Shown here one piece after another: positions 1-9,345 of a stretch of DNA of 24,443 bases. The translations under genes were made by a program, and so were the position numbers. The stretch lies in assembly GCA_964435775.1 (NCBI GenBank), contig CAYTAP010000056.1, positions 1-24,443 on the forward strand, in the 5' to 3' direction. Each line of letters begins with the position of its first letter. Position 1 is the first letter of the stretch. The DNA comes from CAYTAP01 sp964435775. Lineage in GTDB: Bacteria > Planctomycetota > Phycisphaerae > Tepidisphaerales > Tepidisphaeraceae. The notes beneath the pieces are model-generated. The model worked only from the letters and a program-made list of their open reading frames with translations, did no database searches and was not told the origin of the DNA.

Positions 1-3000
1 GCCGGCCTTGAGGAGGAGATAGCCGACGAACTGCCCCCCGATGTAGCCGAAGACCGTGCCGATCAGCCCGTAGGTCAGCGCCTCGGCGACGAACAGCGCG
101 CCGACATGCAGCGGCGCGAGCCCCAGCGAGGTGTACACGTGAATCTCGTTGCGCCGCTCGGCGATCGAGCCCATCATCGTGTTGAAGATGATCAGCCCGG
201 CGATCGCCAGTGGTATCGCCACCTGCCCGGCGCCGCTCACCTGCGGCAGGCCGCTGCCCGAGGAGACCATTTTCACCCCGTCGCTGAATCCGCCGAACAT
301 GACGACCGCGAAGCGACGGGCCAGATCATTCGTGACGCTCGTGACCAGCGCCTGTGAAACGGCCGATTCATTGCGGAGGCTGCCGTTGGTTTTCCGTTGA
401 AGAAGGGCGGCGATGAGCGCGGGCTTGTCGGCTGTCTTGGCGCCTTCGATCCGCTCCCCCTCGGCCAGCGAGCGGAGAACCGTCAGGTCCAGAGGCTCGA
501 GCTGCGCGCGATTGATCCCGATCCGCACACCCACACTGCGGAGCGAGGCGCTGGGCATGAGCTGGCTGATGCCCGATGGAACGATGACGAACTGGCTGCT
601 GGACAGATGCTCGTAATTGCTCGATGCCTCGGCGGCGCTGCCTTCAGGATTGAGCTCGAGCGCTTCGAGGGAATTGTCGCTGAGGCTTTTTCCGCCGGCG
701 TCGAGCTCGCCGCCATACTTGAGCGGCGCCAGCGGATCGCCGCTCAGCGTGATCGCCTGGCGGTCATAGGCGTTGGCGTCGAAGACATCAAGGATCTTCA
801 GCGGGATGCCGCCGATGTCCACGGTGTCGCCCGCCTTCACCTGGAGCTGCTCGGCGACCTCGCGGCTGAGGAAGCAGATGCGCTGGGTCGCGTTCGTGAA
901 CTCCTTGAAGTGCGGAAGGACTTCGGCAAGCCCCGGCGTTGTGGCGGTTTCGCCCGGCGTCAGGCCGAGCAGCGCCTGCGCGGGGAAGACGCGGGGACGA
1001 CCGGCGTCAGAAGCGGATGCCTTGGCAGCGCCGGCGGTTGGATGCAGCGGACCGGTGGCCACCACGTTGATGCGCACGCGCGGATTGCTCGGATCGATGT
1101 TCCACCAGCGCTCGGCCAGCCAGGCGCCTCCCTCGTCCGCGAATCGCTTGTCAAGGACGGCATGAAGATTGGCGGTCGCCACGGGTGGAAGATTGCGGAA
1201 TCCGCGCTGGCGGAGCTCAACGCCGGGGTAGGCAGTCGCCACGCCCGTGCCGATCGTGGTCGTTTCGAGGTATTGGGTGGAACTCGTGAAGCAGAGGACC
1301 GCGAAGGTGATCAGCACGATGGTGATGCTCGTCAACGCCGTGCGGAAGCGGCGCTTGCGCATGTTGGCGATCCCCAGCAGCACCGCGCTCATCAGCACAC
1401 TGGCGCGGGCGAAACTCGTCGTCGCGGCGGTGCCGCGCCCGCTGCGGATGCGCTTGAGTTCCGTGTCGAAGCGCCCGTACACCACGCTGATGACGACCAG
1501 CGACATGAAGATGATCGCAAACGCGAGGATGATGATCAGCGGGCTGGAGCTGATCTTGAACGCCGGGTGAAACGACCAGAGCAGCAGCGTCATGAAGCCG
1601 AAGATCGCAAAGGTCCAGACGAGCTGCTTGTAGATGCTCGCGCTCCCGACCATCAGCCGCTCCATGCAGAACGAGAATGGCACGCACAGGAGCAGCAGGA
1701 AAATGGCGGCGTGAACGACATCCGACGCCATGTCCTGACCGGCCGAATAGACGCGGGTCTGGTTCGCCCATGCGGCGTTGGCATGCCGCACGACCCCATC
1801 CCCCTTGTTCGCCTCCGCCGCCGCGACGCCATCCTTGATCTGCTCATGGGATTGCGCCTGCAGTTGGTTGAGCAATTCGTTGCTGACGCCGGCCTTGGCG
1901 TATTTCAGCAGGTCCAGGCCGTCCAGCCGCATGAAATCCCGCGCGGTCGCCATCGACAAGGGACCGATCGACTTGAGCTCATTGAGGGTATACCCCCGCG
2001 CCACGGCCCGACCGTCGACGCTCGCGGGGTTTTTGTATTGCGCTGGATCCGGCATGTTGATCAGGATCATCCGGTTGCCGACGCGGCCGTAGCGGAAGAT
2101 CAGAAACGACCGCATGTCCGCTTCAATGAACCCGGCCATGAGCTGCTGGGACACCATGTACGCGTATCGTTGAGGCTCGGCGTTGCGCCGGGCGTCCAGA
2201 AGCGTCAGCTCGCGGAGGTCCTGCAGGAAACGTGGATCGTACAATCCGGCGAGCGAGAACTCGCGGCAGTCAAAAACGAGGCTGCGGATCGTCAGATCAT
2301 CCTGGCGGATGTCGACGCCTGTTTTGACATCGGCGACCTGCGTCGCCATGTCGCTGGTCGAGGTGATCTGACCGGTGTCGGGACTGACGCGATAAACCTG
2401 CACCGCCAACTGGGTGTACGGACCAAACTTCCCGATCCCCTCGAAGCGATAATTCCCCTCCGCGTCGCAGGTGCGAATCTCATCGCGACGAATGCCCATC
2501 GTATAGGGCAGATACGCCAGCGCCGGCACCTTGTCGGCGGCGTTGCTCACATAGTAGTAGGTCGCCAGATACCCCGGGCGCGGCAGATCGGGCACCGGGC
2601 GACCCGCCGCCGCGCTGACGACCTGGCCGACGAAGGAATTGTTGTTCCATCGCAATTCGAGAGGGCCTTTGAACTTTGGATCATTCCACGCCCTCCACAT
2701 GACCTCGCGGACGGCGTGAAGCTGCGGCAGGATCGCCTTGACGTTCAGGTTCGCCAGCGTGTCATTGGGCGTGTCGCGGAGGAGGCGCAGATCATCGAGC
2801 GTGATCCACGAAAAGCCTGGTATGCCCCAACCCTGCGCCGGTTCCGAGGCGATCGGCATCGACGCGCACAGCCAGCTTTGCGGATCATTGGCCGCGCTGA
2901 GCGGGTCAAGGTCGATCACGCCCCGCACATTGTCAAACCACTGCGTCCGTGGCGATTTTTCCCGATACCCGCTGAGCAGCTTGCTGAACCAGTCGTGAAA

Positions 3001-4692
3001 CTCCTGGATGTTGCTGATCGAGCTGGCGCGGTGAAATTGCCCGAAGTACATCGGACCCACCCGCGCCCCGTGATCGCTGAAATCAAGACCGACGAGCAAT
3101 TCGATCAATCGCGCGTTGTTCGTCCGCTTGTCCGGCAGTTTGGTGCGATGCAGAAGGCCCGCCAGCCATTCATACAGGCTGATCCGATCATTCAACGTCT
3201 GCCCGCGCGTGTCGCTTTGCTCGACGAGTTTGGCCATGCGGTCAATCGTTCGATTGAGGTATTGCACCGCCAGGGTGTGCGTTCCGGCTTCCCCTTCGGG
3301 ATTGACGCCCGGCGCCAGGTCCTGCGGGCTGGTCTGAAATGAGTAGCTCAGTCGGCTGAGCTGAACCTGCTCGGCCTCCAACTCGTCATGGCGCGTTTTT
3401 TCCTCCGGGGTCCACTGCGACTGTGGCTTGAGGCGAATGCGGAACAGCCCCTCCTGCTTGGCGATGCCGTCGGCCTCGATGATCTTGATGATGCGGTCGA
3501 TCAATCCCCGGTCATCCGCCGGATCGAGTCGCTCGGGATGACCCTGGAGGTTTTGCGCCCGGGCGAGTTCGGCTTCCAACGTCGTCCGCGCCGTAGTCAG
3601 CAGCGCCAACTGATCGCGCCACGTCGCCGGCGAGTCGCCCAGCGCCATCAGCATGTTCCGCGTCGCCAGGAACTGGATGCTGTCAGCGCCACCGAAAAAG
3701 ACGACGACCGGACGATTGAGCGGATGACGCGCCGCATCCCGCAAGAGCGCCAACCCCGATGCGGTCTGCACGGCCTGGCTGGCGCCGGTCGCCAGATCGG
3801 GAACCAGCCCGCTGGAATCAAACGGCACGCTGAACATCAGCGCGCCGGGCGTGTGGGAGGAGGTCCATCCCGACGGCGCGAGCACGGCCGACTGCCCCAT
3901 CGCCCACTGCGCGGACTGGGGAAGGGCGTTCACGCGCGCAAGCAGGGGGGAATCGACATACGCATAGATGTTGCGCGCCGTTTTGGTGACCCAGTTGACC
4001 TGGCTCTTGAGCACCACCTCCGGTTCGGCGCTGTCTTGACCCTCAACCCCTTTTCCCGATCGCAAAGCATCCGCCAGTGGACCGTCGGGAATGTAAAATC
4101 GGGGGATATCGACCGGAACCTGTAGTTCCATCGCGCGAAGATCGGAGTTGTTGGTCCCCGAAGTCGCGTTGATCTCCCCCCCGTCCTTGCCGCGCTCCAC
4201 ATCACGCCCCAGTACGATGACCGCTTTGGCGCCAAAATAAACCGCCTGCGTCCAGGCCTGCCCCGACGCGCTTTCCATCACCGCGATCTGCCCGGCCAGC
4301 TTCGCCGGTTGAATCGTCTTGAAATCCGCATTCCCCACATAAACCAGCCGCCCGCGAATCCCCTCCTTGTCCGTCGCATTCAACCGGATGTGCGCCGGCC
4401 AGAACGGATACACCTTCTCAACCCGCCCGTCGGAAAAGGTCAGTGTCGCCGATTGTGTCTGCGGCACCATGACCGGATACGTCTGCTCGCGGACGCGAAC
4501 CGCCGGACCCAATGCCTTGATTTGCGCGCGGAGATAGTCGGCCGTCTGCTCGTATCCCGGACTCCCGATCGTCCGGACGCGCTGGGCGATGAATTGAAGG
4601 TCTTTCTGGAACTGCGCATCGTCCACCTGCGCCATCGCTGGCCCGGCCAACAAGCTCAGCAGCACCCCCAGCAACAAAAGAGCAATCCGCAT
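1..4692 (-). CDS. Very large exported protein: PA-like + degenerate M28-like domain fused to FtsX/MacB-type permease (C-terminus beyond window)
   Basis: I read this by reverse-complementing the left end. One frame stays open from the ATG at 4692 to position 1, at least 1564 codons, with no stop in the window. Residues 1-21 are a signal peptide (MRIALLLLGVLLSLLAGPAMA). Residues about 30-200 resemble a PA domain (GSPGYEQTADYLRAQ, later FGAKAVIVLGR). Residues about 255-350 follow the M28 aminopeptidase pattern: VPFDSSG at 289-295 where AHYDS is usual, and FFGGAD at 332-337 where the metal-binding EE would lie, so the ligands seem lost. Three hydrophobic segments fall near 985-1066. An FtsX-type core follows (MRKRRFRTALTS near 1110), then a large periplasmic domain, then IFNTMMGSIAERRNEI and two further helices near the window edge. 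FtsX/MacB permeases normally pair with a cytoplasmic ABC ATPase; none is visible, and it could lie past the left edge. The ribosome site is weak (GTGGGAT). Architecture is confident; function is inferred. Confidence 0.85.
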   Translation of the reverse strand, partial: MRIALLLLGVLLSLLAGPAMAQVDDAQFQKDLQFIAQRVRTIGSPGYEQTADYLRAQIKALGPAVRVREQTYPVMVPQTQSATLTFSDGRVEKVYPFWPAHIRLNATDKEGIRGRLVYVGNADFKTIQPAKLAGQIAVMESASGQAWTQAVYFGAKAVIVLGRDVERGKDGGEINATSGTNNSDLRAMELQVPVDIPRFYIPDGPLADALRSGKGVEGQDSAEPEVVLKSQVNWVTKTARNIYAYVDSPLLARVNALPQSAQWAMGQSAVLAPSGWTSSHTPGALMFSVPFDSSGLVPDLATGASQAVQTASGLALLRDAARHPLNRPVVVFFGGADSIQFLATRNMLMALGDSPATWRDQLALLTTARTTLEAELARAQNLQGHPERLDPADDRGLIDRIIKIIEADGIAKQEGLFRIRLKPQSQWTPEEKTRHDELEAEQVQLSRLSYSFQTSPQDLAPGVNPEGEAGTHTLAVQYLNRTIDRMAKLVEQSDTRGQTLNDRISLYEWLAGLLHRTKLPDKRTNNARLIELLVGLDFSDHGARVGPMYFGQFHRASSISNIQEFHDWFSKLLSGYREKSPRTQWFDNVRGVIDLDPLSAANDPQSWLCASMPIASEPAQGWGIPGFSWITLDDLRLLRDTPNDTLANLNVKAILPQLHAVREVMWRAWNDPKFKGPLELRWNNNSFVGQVVSAAAGRPVPDLPRPGYLATYYYVSNAADKVPALAYLPYTMGIRRDEIRTCDAEGNYRFEGIGKFGPYTQLAVQVYRVSPDTGQITSTSDMATQVADVKTGVDIRQDDLTIRSLVFDCREFSLAGLYDPRFLQDLRELTLLDARRNAEPQRYAYMVSQQLMAGFIEADMRSFLIFRYGRVGNRMILINMPDPAQYKNPASVDGRAVARGYTLNELKSIGPLSMATARDFMRLDGLDLLKYAKAGVSNELLNQLQAQSHEQIKDGVAAAEANKGDGVVRHANAAWANQTRVYSAGQDMASDVVHAAIFLLLLCVPFSFCMERLMVGSASIYKQLVWTFAIFGFMTLLLWSFHPAFKISSSPLIIILAFAIIFMSLVVISVVYGRFDTELKRIRSGRGTAATTSFARASVLMSAVLLGIANMRKRRFRTALTSITIVLITFAVLCFTSSTQYLETTTIGTGVATAYPGVELRQRGFRNLPPVATANLHAVLDKRFADEGGAWLAERWWNIDPSNPRVRINVVATGPLHPTAGAAKASASDAGRPRVFPAQALLGLTPGETATTPGLAEVLPHFKEFTNATQRICFLSREVAEQLQVKAGDTVDIGGIPLKILDVFDANAYDRQAITLSGDPLAPLKYGGELDAGGKSLSDNSLEALELNPEGSAAEASSNYEHLSSSQFVIVPSGISQLMPSASLRSVGVRIGINRAQLEPLDLTVLRSLAEGERIEGAKTADKPALIAALLQRKTNGSLRNESAVSQALVTSVTNDLARRFAVVMFGGFSDGVKMVSSGSGLPQVSGAGQVAIPLAIAGLIIFNTMMGSIAERRNEIHVYTSLGLAPLHVGALFVAEALTYGLIGTVFGYIGGQFVGYLLLKAG

Positions 4693-4755
4693 TCGATATC
4701 CCACGAAAGCCCAAGATGCCCAACCAACGCACGCGACGCGCCGGGCGGGAGGGGC

Positions 4756-4783
4756 ATTATGGTATCTAACAATCCAATTGCAA
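4756..4783 (-). promoter_or_regulatory. Possible sigma70-type promoter for the FtsX-fusion gene
   Basis: On the minus strand TTGCAA (4778-4783), a 16-nt spacer and CATAAT (4756-4761) resemble -35/-10 boxes, with 4/6 and 5/6 matches. It sits in the 166-nt divergent gap and would give a leader of roughly 55 nt. This is a pattern match only. Confidence 0.28.
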
Positions 4784-4845
4784 AGCCGTTGACGGCTACC
4801 GCAACAGGTTGCGAACGGGTAAACTCTTGTGCAATCGATTATCGC

Positions 4846-4851
4846 GGGAGG
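4846..4851 (+). promoter_or_regulatory. Shine-Dalgarno site deciding the purE start
   Basis: GGGAGG lies 7 nt before the GTG at 4859. An in-frame GTG ten codons upstream (4829) has no such site, so 4859 is preferred. Confidence 0.7.
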
Positions 4852-4858
4852 TTTTCGC

Positions 4859-5362
4859 GTGACTGAAAAATCCGGTTCATCCCCACTGGTGGGCATTATC
4901 ATGGGCAGCCAATCCGACTGGCCGACCATGCGACACGCCGCCGAGATGCTCGAACAACTTGGCATCCCCCACGAGGTGCGCGTCGTTTACGCGCATCGAA
5001 CATCCGATCTCCTCTTGGAATACGCCGCGGGGGAGGCCGGTCGCGGGCTCAAAGTGATCATCGCCGGCGCCGGCGGCGCCGCCCACCTTCCCGGCATGAC
5101 CGCCGCCAAAACGCTCCTGCCTGTTCTGGGCGTTCCCGTGCAATCGCGGGCGCTGAATGGCTTGGATTCGCTGCTGAGCATCGTTCAAATGCCCCCGGGC
5201 ATTCCCGTGGCGACGCTCGCCATCGGCGACGCCGGCGCCAAAAACGCAGCTTTGCTCGCCGCCGCGATCCTCGCCACGTCCGACGCGGCGCTTGGCAAGC
5301 GCCTCGAGCGATTCCGCGCCGAACAAACCGATTCCGTCTTGAAAAGCCCCACCCCGCAATAG
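4859..5362 (+). CDS. purE: N5-carboxyaminoimidazole ribonucleotide mutase (PurE, class I type)
   Basis: The product converts N5-CAIR to CAIR in de novo purine synthesis, in the cytosol. It has 167 residues, the usual length for PurE. Family motifs are clear: GIIMGSQSDWPTM at the N-terminus with the substrate-binding Ser and Asp, YAHRTSD with the conserved catalytic His (SAHRTPD in typical enzymes, so Ser-to-Tyr and Pro-to-Ser differences here), and IIAGAGGAAHLPGMTAAKT for the phosphate loop. PVQSRALNGLDSLLSIVQMPPGIPVATLAIG is not quoted in full, but its LDSLLSIVQMP core is diagnostic. The GTG start is chosen for its strong ribosome site. No purK is adjacent, which is common. The gene is divergent from the large FtsX-fusion gene and followed by tRNA-Ser. 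Confidence 0.96.
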   Translation: MTEKSGSSPLVGIIMGSQSDWPTMRHAAEMLEQLGIPHEVRVVYAHRTSDLLLEYAAGEAGRGLKVIIAGAGGAAHLPGMTAAKTLLPVLGVPVQSRALNGLDSLLSIVQMPPGIPVATLAIGDAGAKNAALLAAAILATSDAALGKRLERFRAEQTDSVLKSPTPQ

Positions 5363-5453
5363 TCCGCGCCTCGGCAAATATCGAATCCCGGCGGTCGGGG
5401 AGATGAAAAGCATCCGATCATTCGCTAAACTCCCGCCAGCCTTGGCGAAAAAG

Positions 5454-5472
5454 AGCCGTGACAACGGCTTTT
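5454..5472 (+). terminator. Weak candidate intrinsic terminator after purE
   Basis: AGCCGT (5454-5459), loop GACA, ACGGCT (5464-5469), then a short T run. The stem is only 6 bp and it ends five bases before the tRNA, so it may instead belong to the tRNA leader. Confidence 0.3.
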
Positions 5473-5477
5473 CACCT

Positions 5478-5566
5478 GGAGAGGTGTCCGAGTGGCCGAA
5501 GGAGCAGCACTGGAAATGCTGTATTGGGCTTAAACCCAATCGCGGGTTCGAATCCCGCCCTCTCCG
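5478..5566 (+). tRNA. tRNA-Ser (anticodon GGA)
   Basis: The cloverleaf can be folded by eye. The acceptor stem is GGAGAGG (5478-5484) with CCTCTCC (5559-5565) and discriminator G. The anticodon stem is CAGCA/TGCTG around loop CTGGAAA, giving anticodon GGA at 5512-5514, which reads UCC and UCU. A long variable arm (ATTGGG/CCCAAT) marks a class II tRNA, as expected for serine. The T arm is GCGGG-TTCGAAT-CCCGC. The 3' CCA is not encoded. Confidence 0.97.
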
Positions 5567-5661
5567 TTTCCATTTCATCAATTTCGTAACTGAGTATTCA
5601 TACGCCACTCGCGCAGCGTCCCCGCGCCTTCCGCGGCGATCATCGGTTACCATTGTCTTTC

Positions 5662-7155
5662 ATGTCCTCCATCACCGTCTGTCTCGACGAGCCCATCGCC
5701 CGGATCAGTCCGCACCTGTACGGGCATTTCATCGAACATCTCGGCCAGTGCGTGGACGGGGGGCTCTGGGTCGGCGACAGCGCGATTCCCAACATCGATG
5801 GCATCCGCATCGACGTGGTTGAGGCGTTGAAAAGGATTCGGCCGGCGGTTCTGCGCTGGCCGGGCGGATGCTTTGCCGATGCGTATCACTGGCGCGACGG
5901 GGTAGGGCCGCGGGAGGATCGGCCGAGGACGCTCAATTTATGGTGGGGGCAAACCGTTGAGGACAATCACTTCGGCACGCATGAGTTCATGCGGCTGTGT
6001 CGCCTGCTCGGCGCCGAGCCTTATTTCGCCGGCAATCTCGGTTCCGGCACGCCCCGCGAGATGATGGAATGGATCGAGTATTGCAACTACCCCGGCGACA
6101 CCACCCTCGCCCGCCGGCGCGCCGCCAATGGCTCGCCCGAGCCGTTCGGCGTGAAATACTGGGGCGTCGGCAATGAAGCCTGGGGCTGCGGCGGAAAGTT
6201 CTGCCCCGAAGACTACGCGGCCGAATACAAACGATACGCCAACTTCCTTCACGATATGGGGGGAACCGCGCTGCAGCTTGTCGCGGTCGGTCCCAACAAC
6301 AACGATCTCGACTGGACCGAACGATTTTTCAAAAAGCTCGGCGACTTCCGTCGCATCCATGGCTTCGCCGCCCACTATTACGTCTACAACGGCGATGGAC
6401 AGTATGGCCAGGCGACCGACTTCACCGACGTCGAGTATTACGGCATGCTCCACAAATCACTCGGCGTCGAGCCGTTGCTCATTGAGCAGCGCCAATTGCT
6501 CGATCGCTTTGATCCCCAGCGAAAAATCGGCCTGATTCTGGATGAATGGGGCGCGTGGCATCCGCCCACTCCGGATCGCAATCCCCGCTTTCTCTGGCAG
6601 CAGAACACGATGCGCGATGCGCTGCTGGCCGCCCTCACGCTCGACGTGTTCCATCGCCAGGCCGACAAGCTCGTCATGGCCAACATCGCCCAGATGGTCA
6701 ACGTCCTGCAGGCGCTTCTCCTGACCGATGGCGATCGAATGATCCGAACCCCCACCTATCATGTCTTTGACCTTTACCAGAATCACCAAGGCGGCCTGGC
6801 GGTCCGAGCCGACTGCGACACGCCGTCGATTGTGTTCACCCACGACGCGAAAGAGCAATCGCTCCCTCGATTAACCGGATCGGCCTCCGTGCTCAATGGT
6901 CGCCTGACCCTCAGCCTCGTTCACACCCATCCCACCGAACCACTCGATGCGACCCTCCATGTGCGCGGCGGCGCGTTCACCGAACTCCGCGTCGCCGAAC
7001 TCATTGCCGACGACATCAGAGCCCACAACACCTTCGACACCCCCAATCGCGTCCAACCCCGCGCCAGCGTCCTCCGCCTCAGCGGAGACCAATGGCACTA
7101 CACCTTTTCGCCGGGATCGGTGACGGTCTTTACTGCAATGCTGGACATCGCTTGA
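5662..7155 (+). CDS. GH51 alpha-L-arabinofuranosidase
   Basis: The 497-residue product matches the intracellular GH51 arabinofuranosidases, which release terminal L-arabinose from arabinan or arabinoxylan oligosaccharides and retain anomeric configuration. Typical motifs are YGHFIEHLG at the N-terminus, LRWPGGCFADAYHW, and YWGVGNEAWGCGG with acid/base Glu172. The nucleophile is Glu295 in LILDEWGAWH. These positions are nearly those of well-studied bacillar enzymes. A C-terminal beta domain follows (RLTLSLVHTHP onward). There is no signal peptide, so it should act in the cytosol on imported oligosaccharides. ATG 5662 is preferred over the in-frame TTG three codons upstream. The next gene, a glycogen-debranching-type enzyme, starts 82 nt downstream on the same strand, so co-transcription is plausible. 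Confidence 0.94.
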   Translation: MSSITVCLDEPIARISPHLYGHFIEHLGQCVDGGLWVGDSAIPNIDGIRIDVVEALKRIRPAVLRWPGGCFADAYHWRDGVGPREDRPRTLNLWWGQTVEDNHFGTHEFMRLCRLLGAEPYFAGNLGSGTPREMMEWIEYCNYPGDTTLARRRAANGSPEPFGVKYWGVGNEAWGCGGKFCPEDYAAEYKRYANFLHDMGGTALQLVAVGPNNNDLDWTERFFKKLGDFRRIHGFAAHYYVYNGDGQYGQATDFTDVEYYGMLHKSLGVEPLLIEQRQLLDRFDPQRKIGLILDEWGAWHPPTPDRNPRFLWQQNTMRDALLAALTLDVFHRQADKLVMANIAQMVNVLQALLLTDGDRMIRTPTYHVFDLYQNHQGGLAVRADCDTPSIVFTHDAKEQSLPRLTGSASVLNGRLTLSLVHTHPTEPLDATLHVRGGAFTELRVAELIADDIRAHNTFDTPNRVQPRASVLRLSGDQWHYTFSPGSVTVFTAMLDIA

Positions 7156-7237
7156 GATTGGCTGCTGGAATCCGACCACGGCTTCATCACGACGTTGATG
7201 GAGTGGCTTGGCGCGTTTGATTGACTACACTGCGCTC

Positions 7238-9220
7238 ATGCCCGATCAACAACCCTTATTTTCAATCGACACCCACGGCCAGTTCGACCCGCACATCGAC
7301 CAGGAATGGCTTTTGACCAACGGCCTGGGGGGCTATGCCGAGGGGACCGTCCTCGGCTGCAACACGCGCCGCTATCATGGGCTGCTTTGTGCCGCGACGA
7401 TTCCGCCGGTGGGGCGGATGATGCTGCTCAACCGTCTGGCCGAGGTCGTGCGTTTTGACGGTCTGCTCGAACCGATGCATTGGCTGGCGGTCAATCAATT
7501 CAAGGAGGTCTTTTTCCCGCGCGGGGATCAGTACCTCAGACATTTTCATCTGGGCGACACGGCGCGATGGGAATATGAAGTCGAGGGCGCCACGATCGTC
7601 AAGGAGCTGCAACTGCTTTGGTGCTCCAACACCATTGGCGTCCGCTACACGATCAAGCCGCCCAAGGGGCGCACCGTGCAATTTCAAGTGCGACCCTTCG
7701 TCAGCCTGCGCGATTTCCATTCGCTGCTGCATCAGGAGCCCTCGTTTGATGTCAAAATCGACTGTCGGGAGGTTGTCGTGCAGCGCGATTCAACATCACT
7801 GTTCATGCGCGTCGATGCCGGCGACATCAGCCCCGCGGGTGAGTGGTGGCACGACCACACCTACCGGCTGGAAGCGCGGCGCGGATTGGATGACCGGGAG
7901 GATCTGTACTGCGCCGCCAACATCCTGTTTTCGACCGGCAAGCCCGCGACGATCACGCTCTGGGCGTCCGACGCCGAGATGGGCGCGCTGGACTGGGATG
8001 AAGAGCTGGATCGCCGCCGCCGGGACGTGGTCGCCTTCAGGCAATCGCCCGAAAACATCAAGCCCAATCGTCCCGCCCCGGCCGACGCCGTGCCGCAGAC
8101 ACCGGCGATCACTCGCCTGCTTCGCGCGGCCAACGACTTTGTCGTTCAGCGCAAAACGCCCGACGGGCAGGAGGGATCCACGATCCTCGCCGGCTATCCC
8201 TGGTTCGCCGATTGGGGGCGTGACACGATGATCGCGCTGCCGGGATTGCTTCTGACCACCGGACGGCTTCAGCAGGCGAGGCAGGTTCTCAGCGTCTTCG
8301 CACAATATGTCAGCGAAGGGATGATTCCCAACCGCTTTGATGATTACACCAACGAGCCCCAGTACAACACCGTCGATGCCAGCCTCTGGTTCATTCACGC
8401 GGTTTATGAATATCTCAATGCCTCCGATGACAAGCGGACCTTCGATTCGATTCTTCATCCGGCCTGTCGCAAGATCATCGATGGCTATCGCCACGGCGCC
8501 CGCTACGGGATCAAGATGGATGAGGCCGATGGTCTGATCACCCAGGGGGACGCCCAGACGCAGCTCACCTGGATGGACGCCAAGACCAACGGCGTCGCCT
8601 TTACGCCGCGCCAGGGAAAGGCGGTTGAAATCAACGCACTCTGGTATCACGCGCTGCGGCTGATGGGTGACAAGCCGCTGGGCGACCTTGTTGAGAGGCA
8701 CTTCCGCAATGCGTTCTGGATCAGCCCCTATCGCGGGTTGGCGGATGTCATCACCGACGGGCGGCGCGATTTGTCCCTGCGCCCCAACCAGATCTTCGCC
8801 GTCAGTCTTCCCAACAGCCCGCTGAAATCCGATGAGCAGCGCGCGGTGGTTGAAGTGGTTCGGCGCGAATTGCTCACGCCGTTCGGCCTGCGAACGCTGT
8901 CGCGCGAGGATCCGCGCTATCATCCCCACTACGGCGGCCCACCGGCGCAGCGCGATGAGGCGTATCATAACGGTACGATCTGGCCTTGGCCGATCGGGGC
9001 ATTTCTCGATGCGTATCTGAAGGTGAACGCCCGTTCCGAAGCGTCCATCACGCAAGCGCGGCAGTGGTTGGCCCCGTTGATCGAGCAAATGGGGATCAGC
9101 AGCATCGGCCAGCTTCACGAAATCTACGAGGCCGATCCTCCCCATCACCCCGACGGTTGCCCCGCCCAGGCGTGGAGCGTCGCCGAGGTTCTCCGCCTCG
9201 CGGTTGAATTGCGAATGTGA
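7238..9220 (+). CDS. Amylo-alpha-1,6-glucosidase / glycogen debranching enzyme (bacterial GDE type, GH133-like)
   Basis: The product of about 660 residues has the two-domain form of bacterial debranching enzymes: an N-terminal beta domain opening with EWLLTNGLGGYAEGTVLG and NTRRYHGLL, and a C-terminal (alpha/alpha)6 catalytic domain. Motifs in the latter include WFADWGRDTMIALPGLLL (from residue 322), QYNTVDASLWF, TWMDAK, EINALWYHALRL and YHNGTIWPWPIGAF (from residue 576). The family hydrolyses alpha-1,6 branch stubs in glycogen. No signal peptide is seen. ATG 7238 has no clear ribosome site. In-frame TTG at 7208 has GGAG close upstream and would add ten residues, so the start is uncertain. 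The stop overlaps an in-frame GTG of the long reading frame that continues into the next gene. Confidence 0.93.
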   Translation: MPDQQPLFSIDTHGQFDPHIDQEWLLTNGLGGYAEGTVLGCNTRRYHGLLCAATIPPVGRMMLLNRLAEVVRFDGLLEPMHWLAVNQFKEVFFPRGDQYLRHFHLGDTARWEYEVEGATIVKELQLLWCSNTIGVRYTIKPPKGRTVQFQVRPFVSLRDFHSLLHQEPSFDVKIDCREVVVQRDSTSLFMRVDAGDISPAGEWWHDHTYRLEARRGLDDREDLYCAANILFSTGKPATITLWASDAEMGALDWDEELDRRRRDVVAFRQSPENIKPNRPAPADAVPQTPAITRLLRAANDFVVQRKTPDGQEGSTILAGYPWFADWGRDTMIALPGLLLTTGRLQQARQVLSVFAQYVSEGMIPNRFDDYTNEPQYNTVDASLWFIHAVYEYLNASDDKRTFDSILHPACRKIIDGYRHGARYGIKMDEADGLITQGDAQTQLTWMDAKTNGVAFTPRQGKAVEINALWYHALRLMGDKPLGDLVERHFRNAFWISPYRGLADVITDGRRDLSLRPNQIFAVSLPNSPLKSDEQRAVVEVVRRELLTPFGLRTLSREDPRYHPHYGGPPAQRDEAYHNGTIWPWPIGAFLDAYLKVNARSEASITQARQWLAPLIEQMGISSIGQLHEIYEADPPHHPDGCPAQAWSVAEVLRLAVELRM

Positions 9221-9271
9221 GAAAGCCAGTGACACGCACCAGGCATGAAGCACATGCTTGTTCAGATCCCG

Positions 9272-9313
9272 CCCCCTCCCACGCGCACGCGCTGGAGAGG
9301 GTTGGGGAGGGGG
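9272..9313. repeat. Imperfect C-rich/G-rich inverted repeat
   Basis: CCCCCTCCC (9272-9280) and GGGAGGGGG (9305-9313) are exact reverse complements around a 24-nt loop. This resembles short G-rich intergenic repeats common in GC-rich genomes. No function can be read from it. Confidence 0.5.
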
Positions 9314-9345
9314 TCTTTCCTGATGATGTGAACCCGCATGACCTT

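Noticed and set aside
397..3342. 981-codon open frame on the plus strand
   Set aside because: It is antisense to the FtsX-fusion gene, is rich in Arg, His, Asp and Gly without domain motifs, and arises from GC-rich codon bias of the real minus-strand frame.
5403..5822. 139-codon open frame on the plus strand
   Set aside because: It reads through the whole tRNA-Ser gene and into the GH51 gene in another frame.
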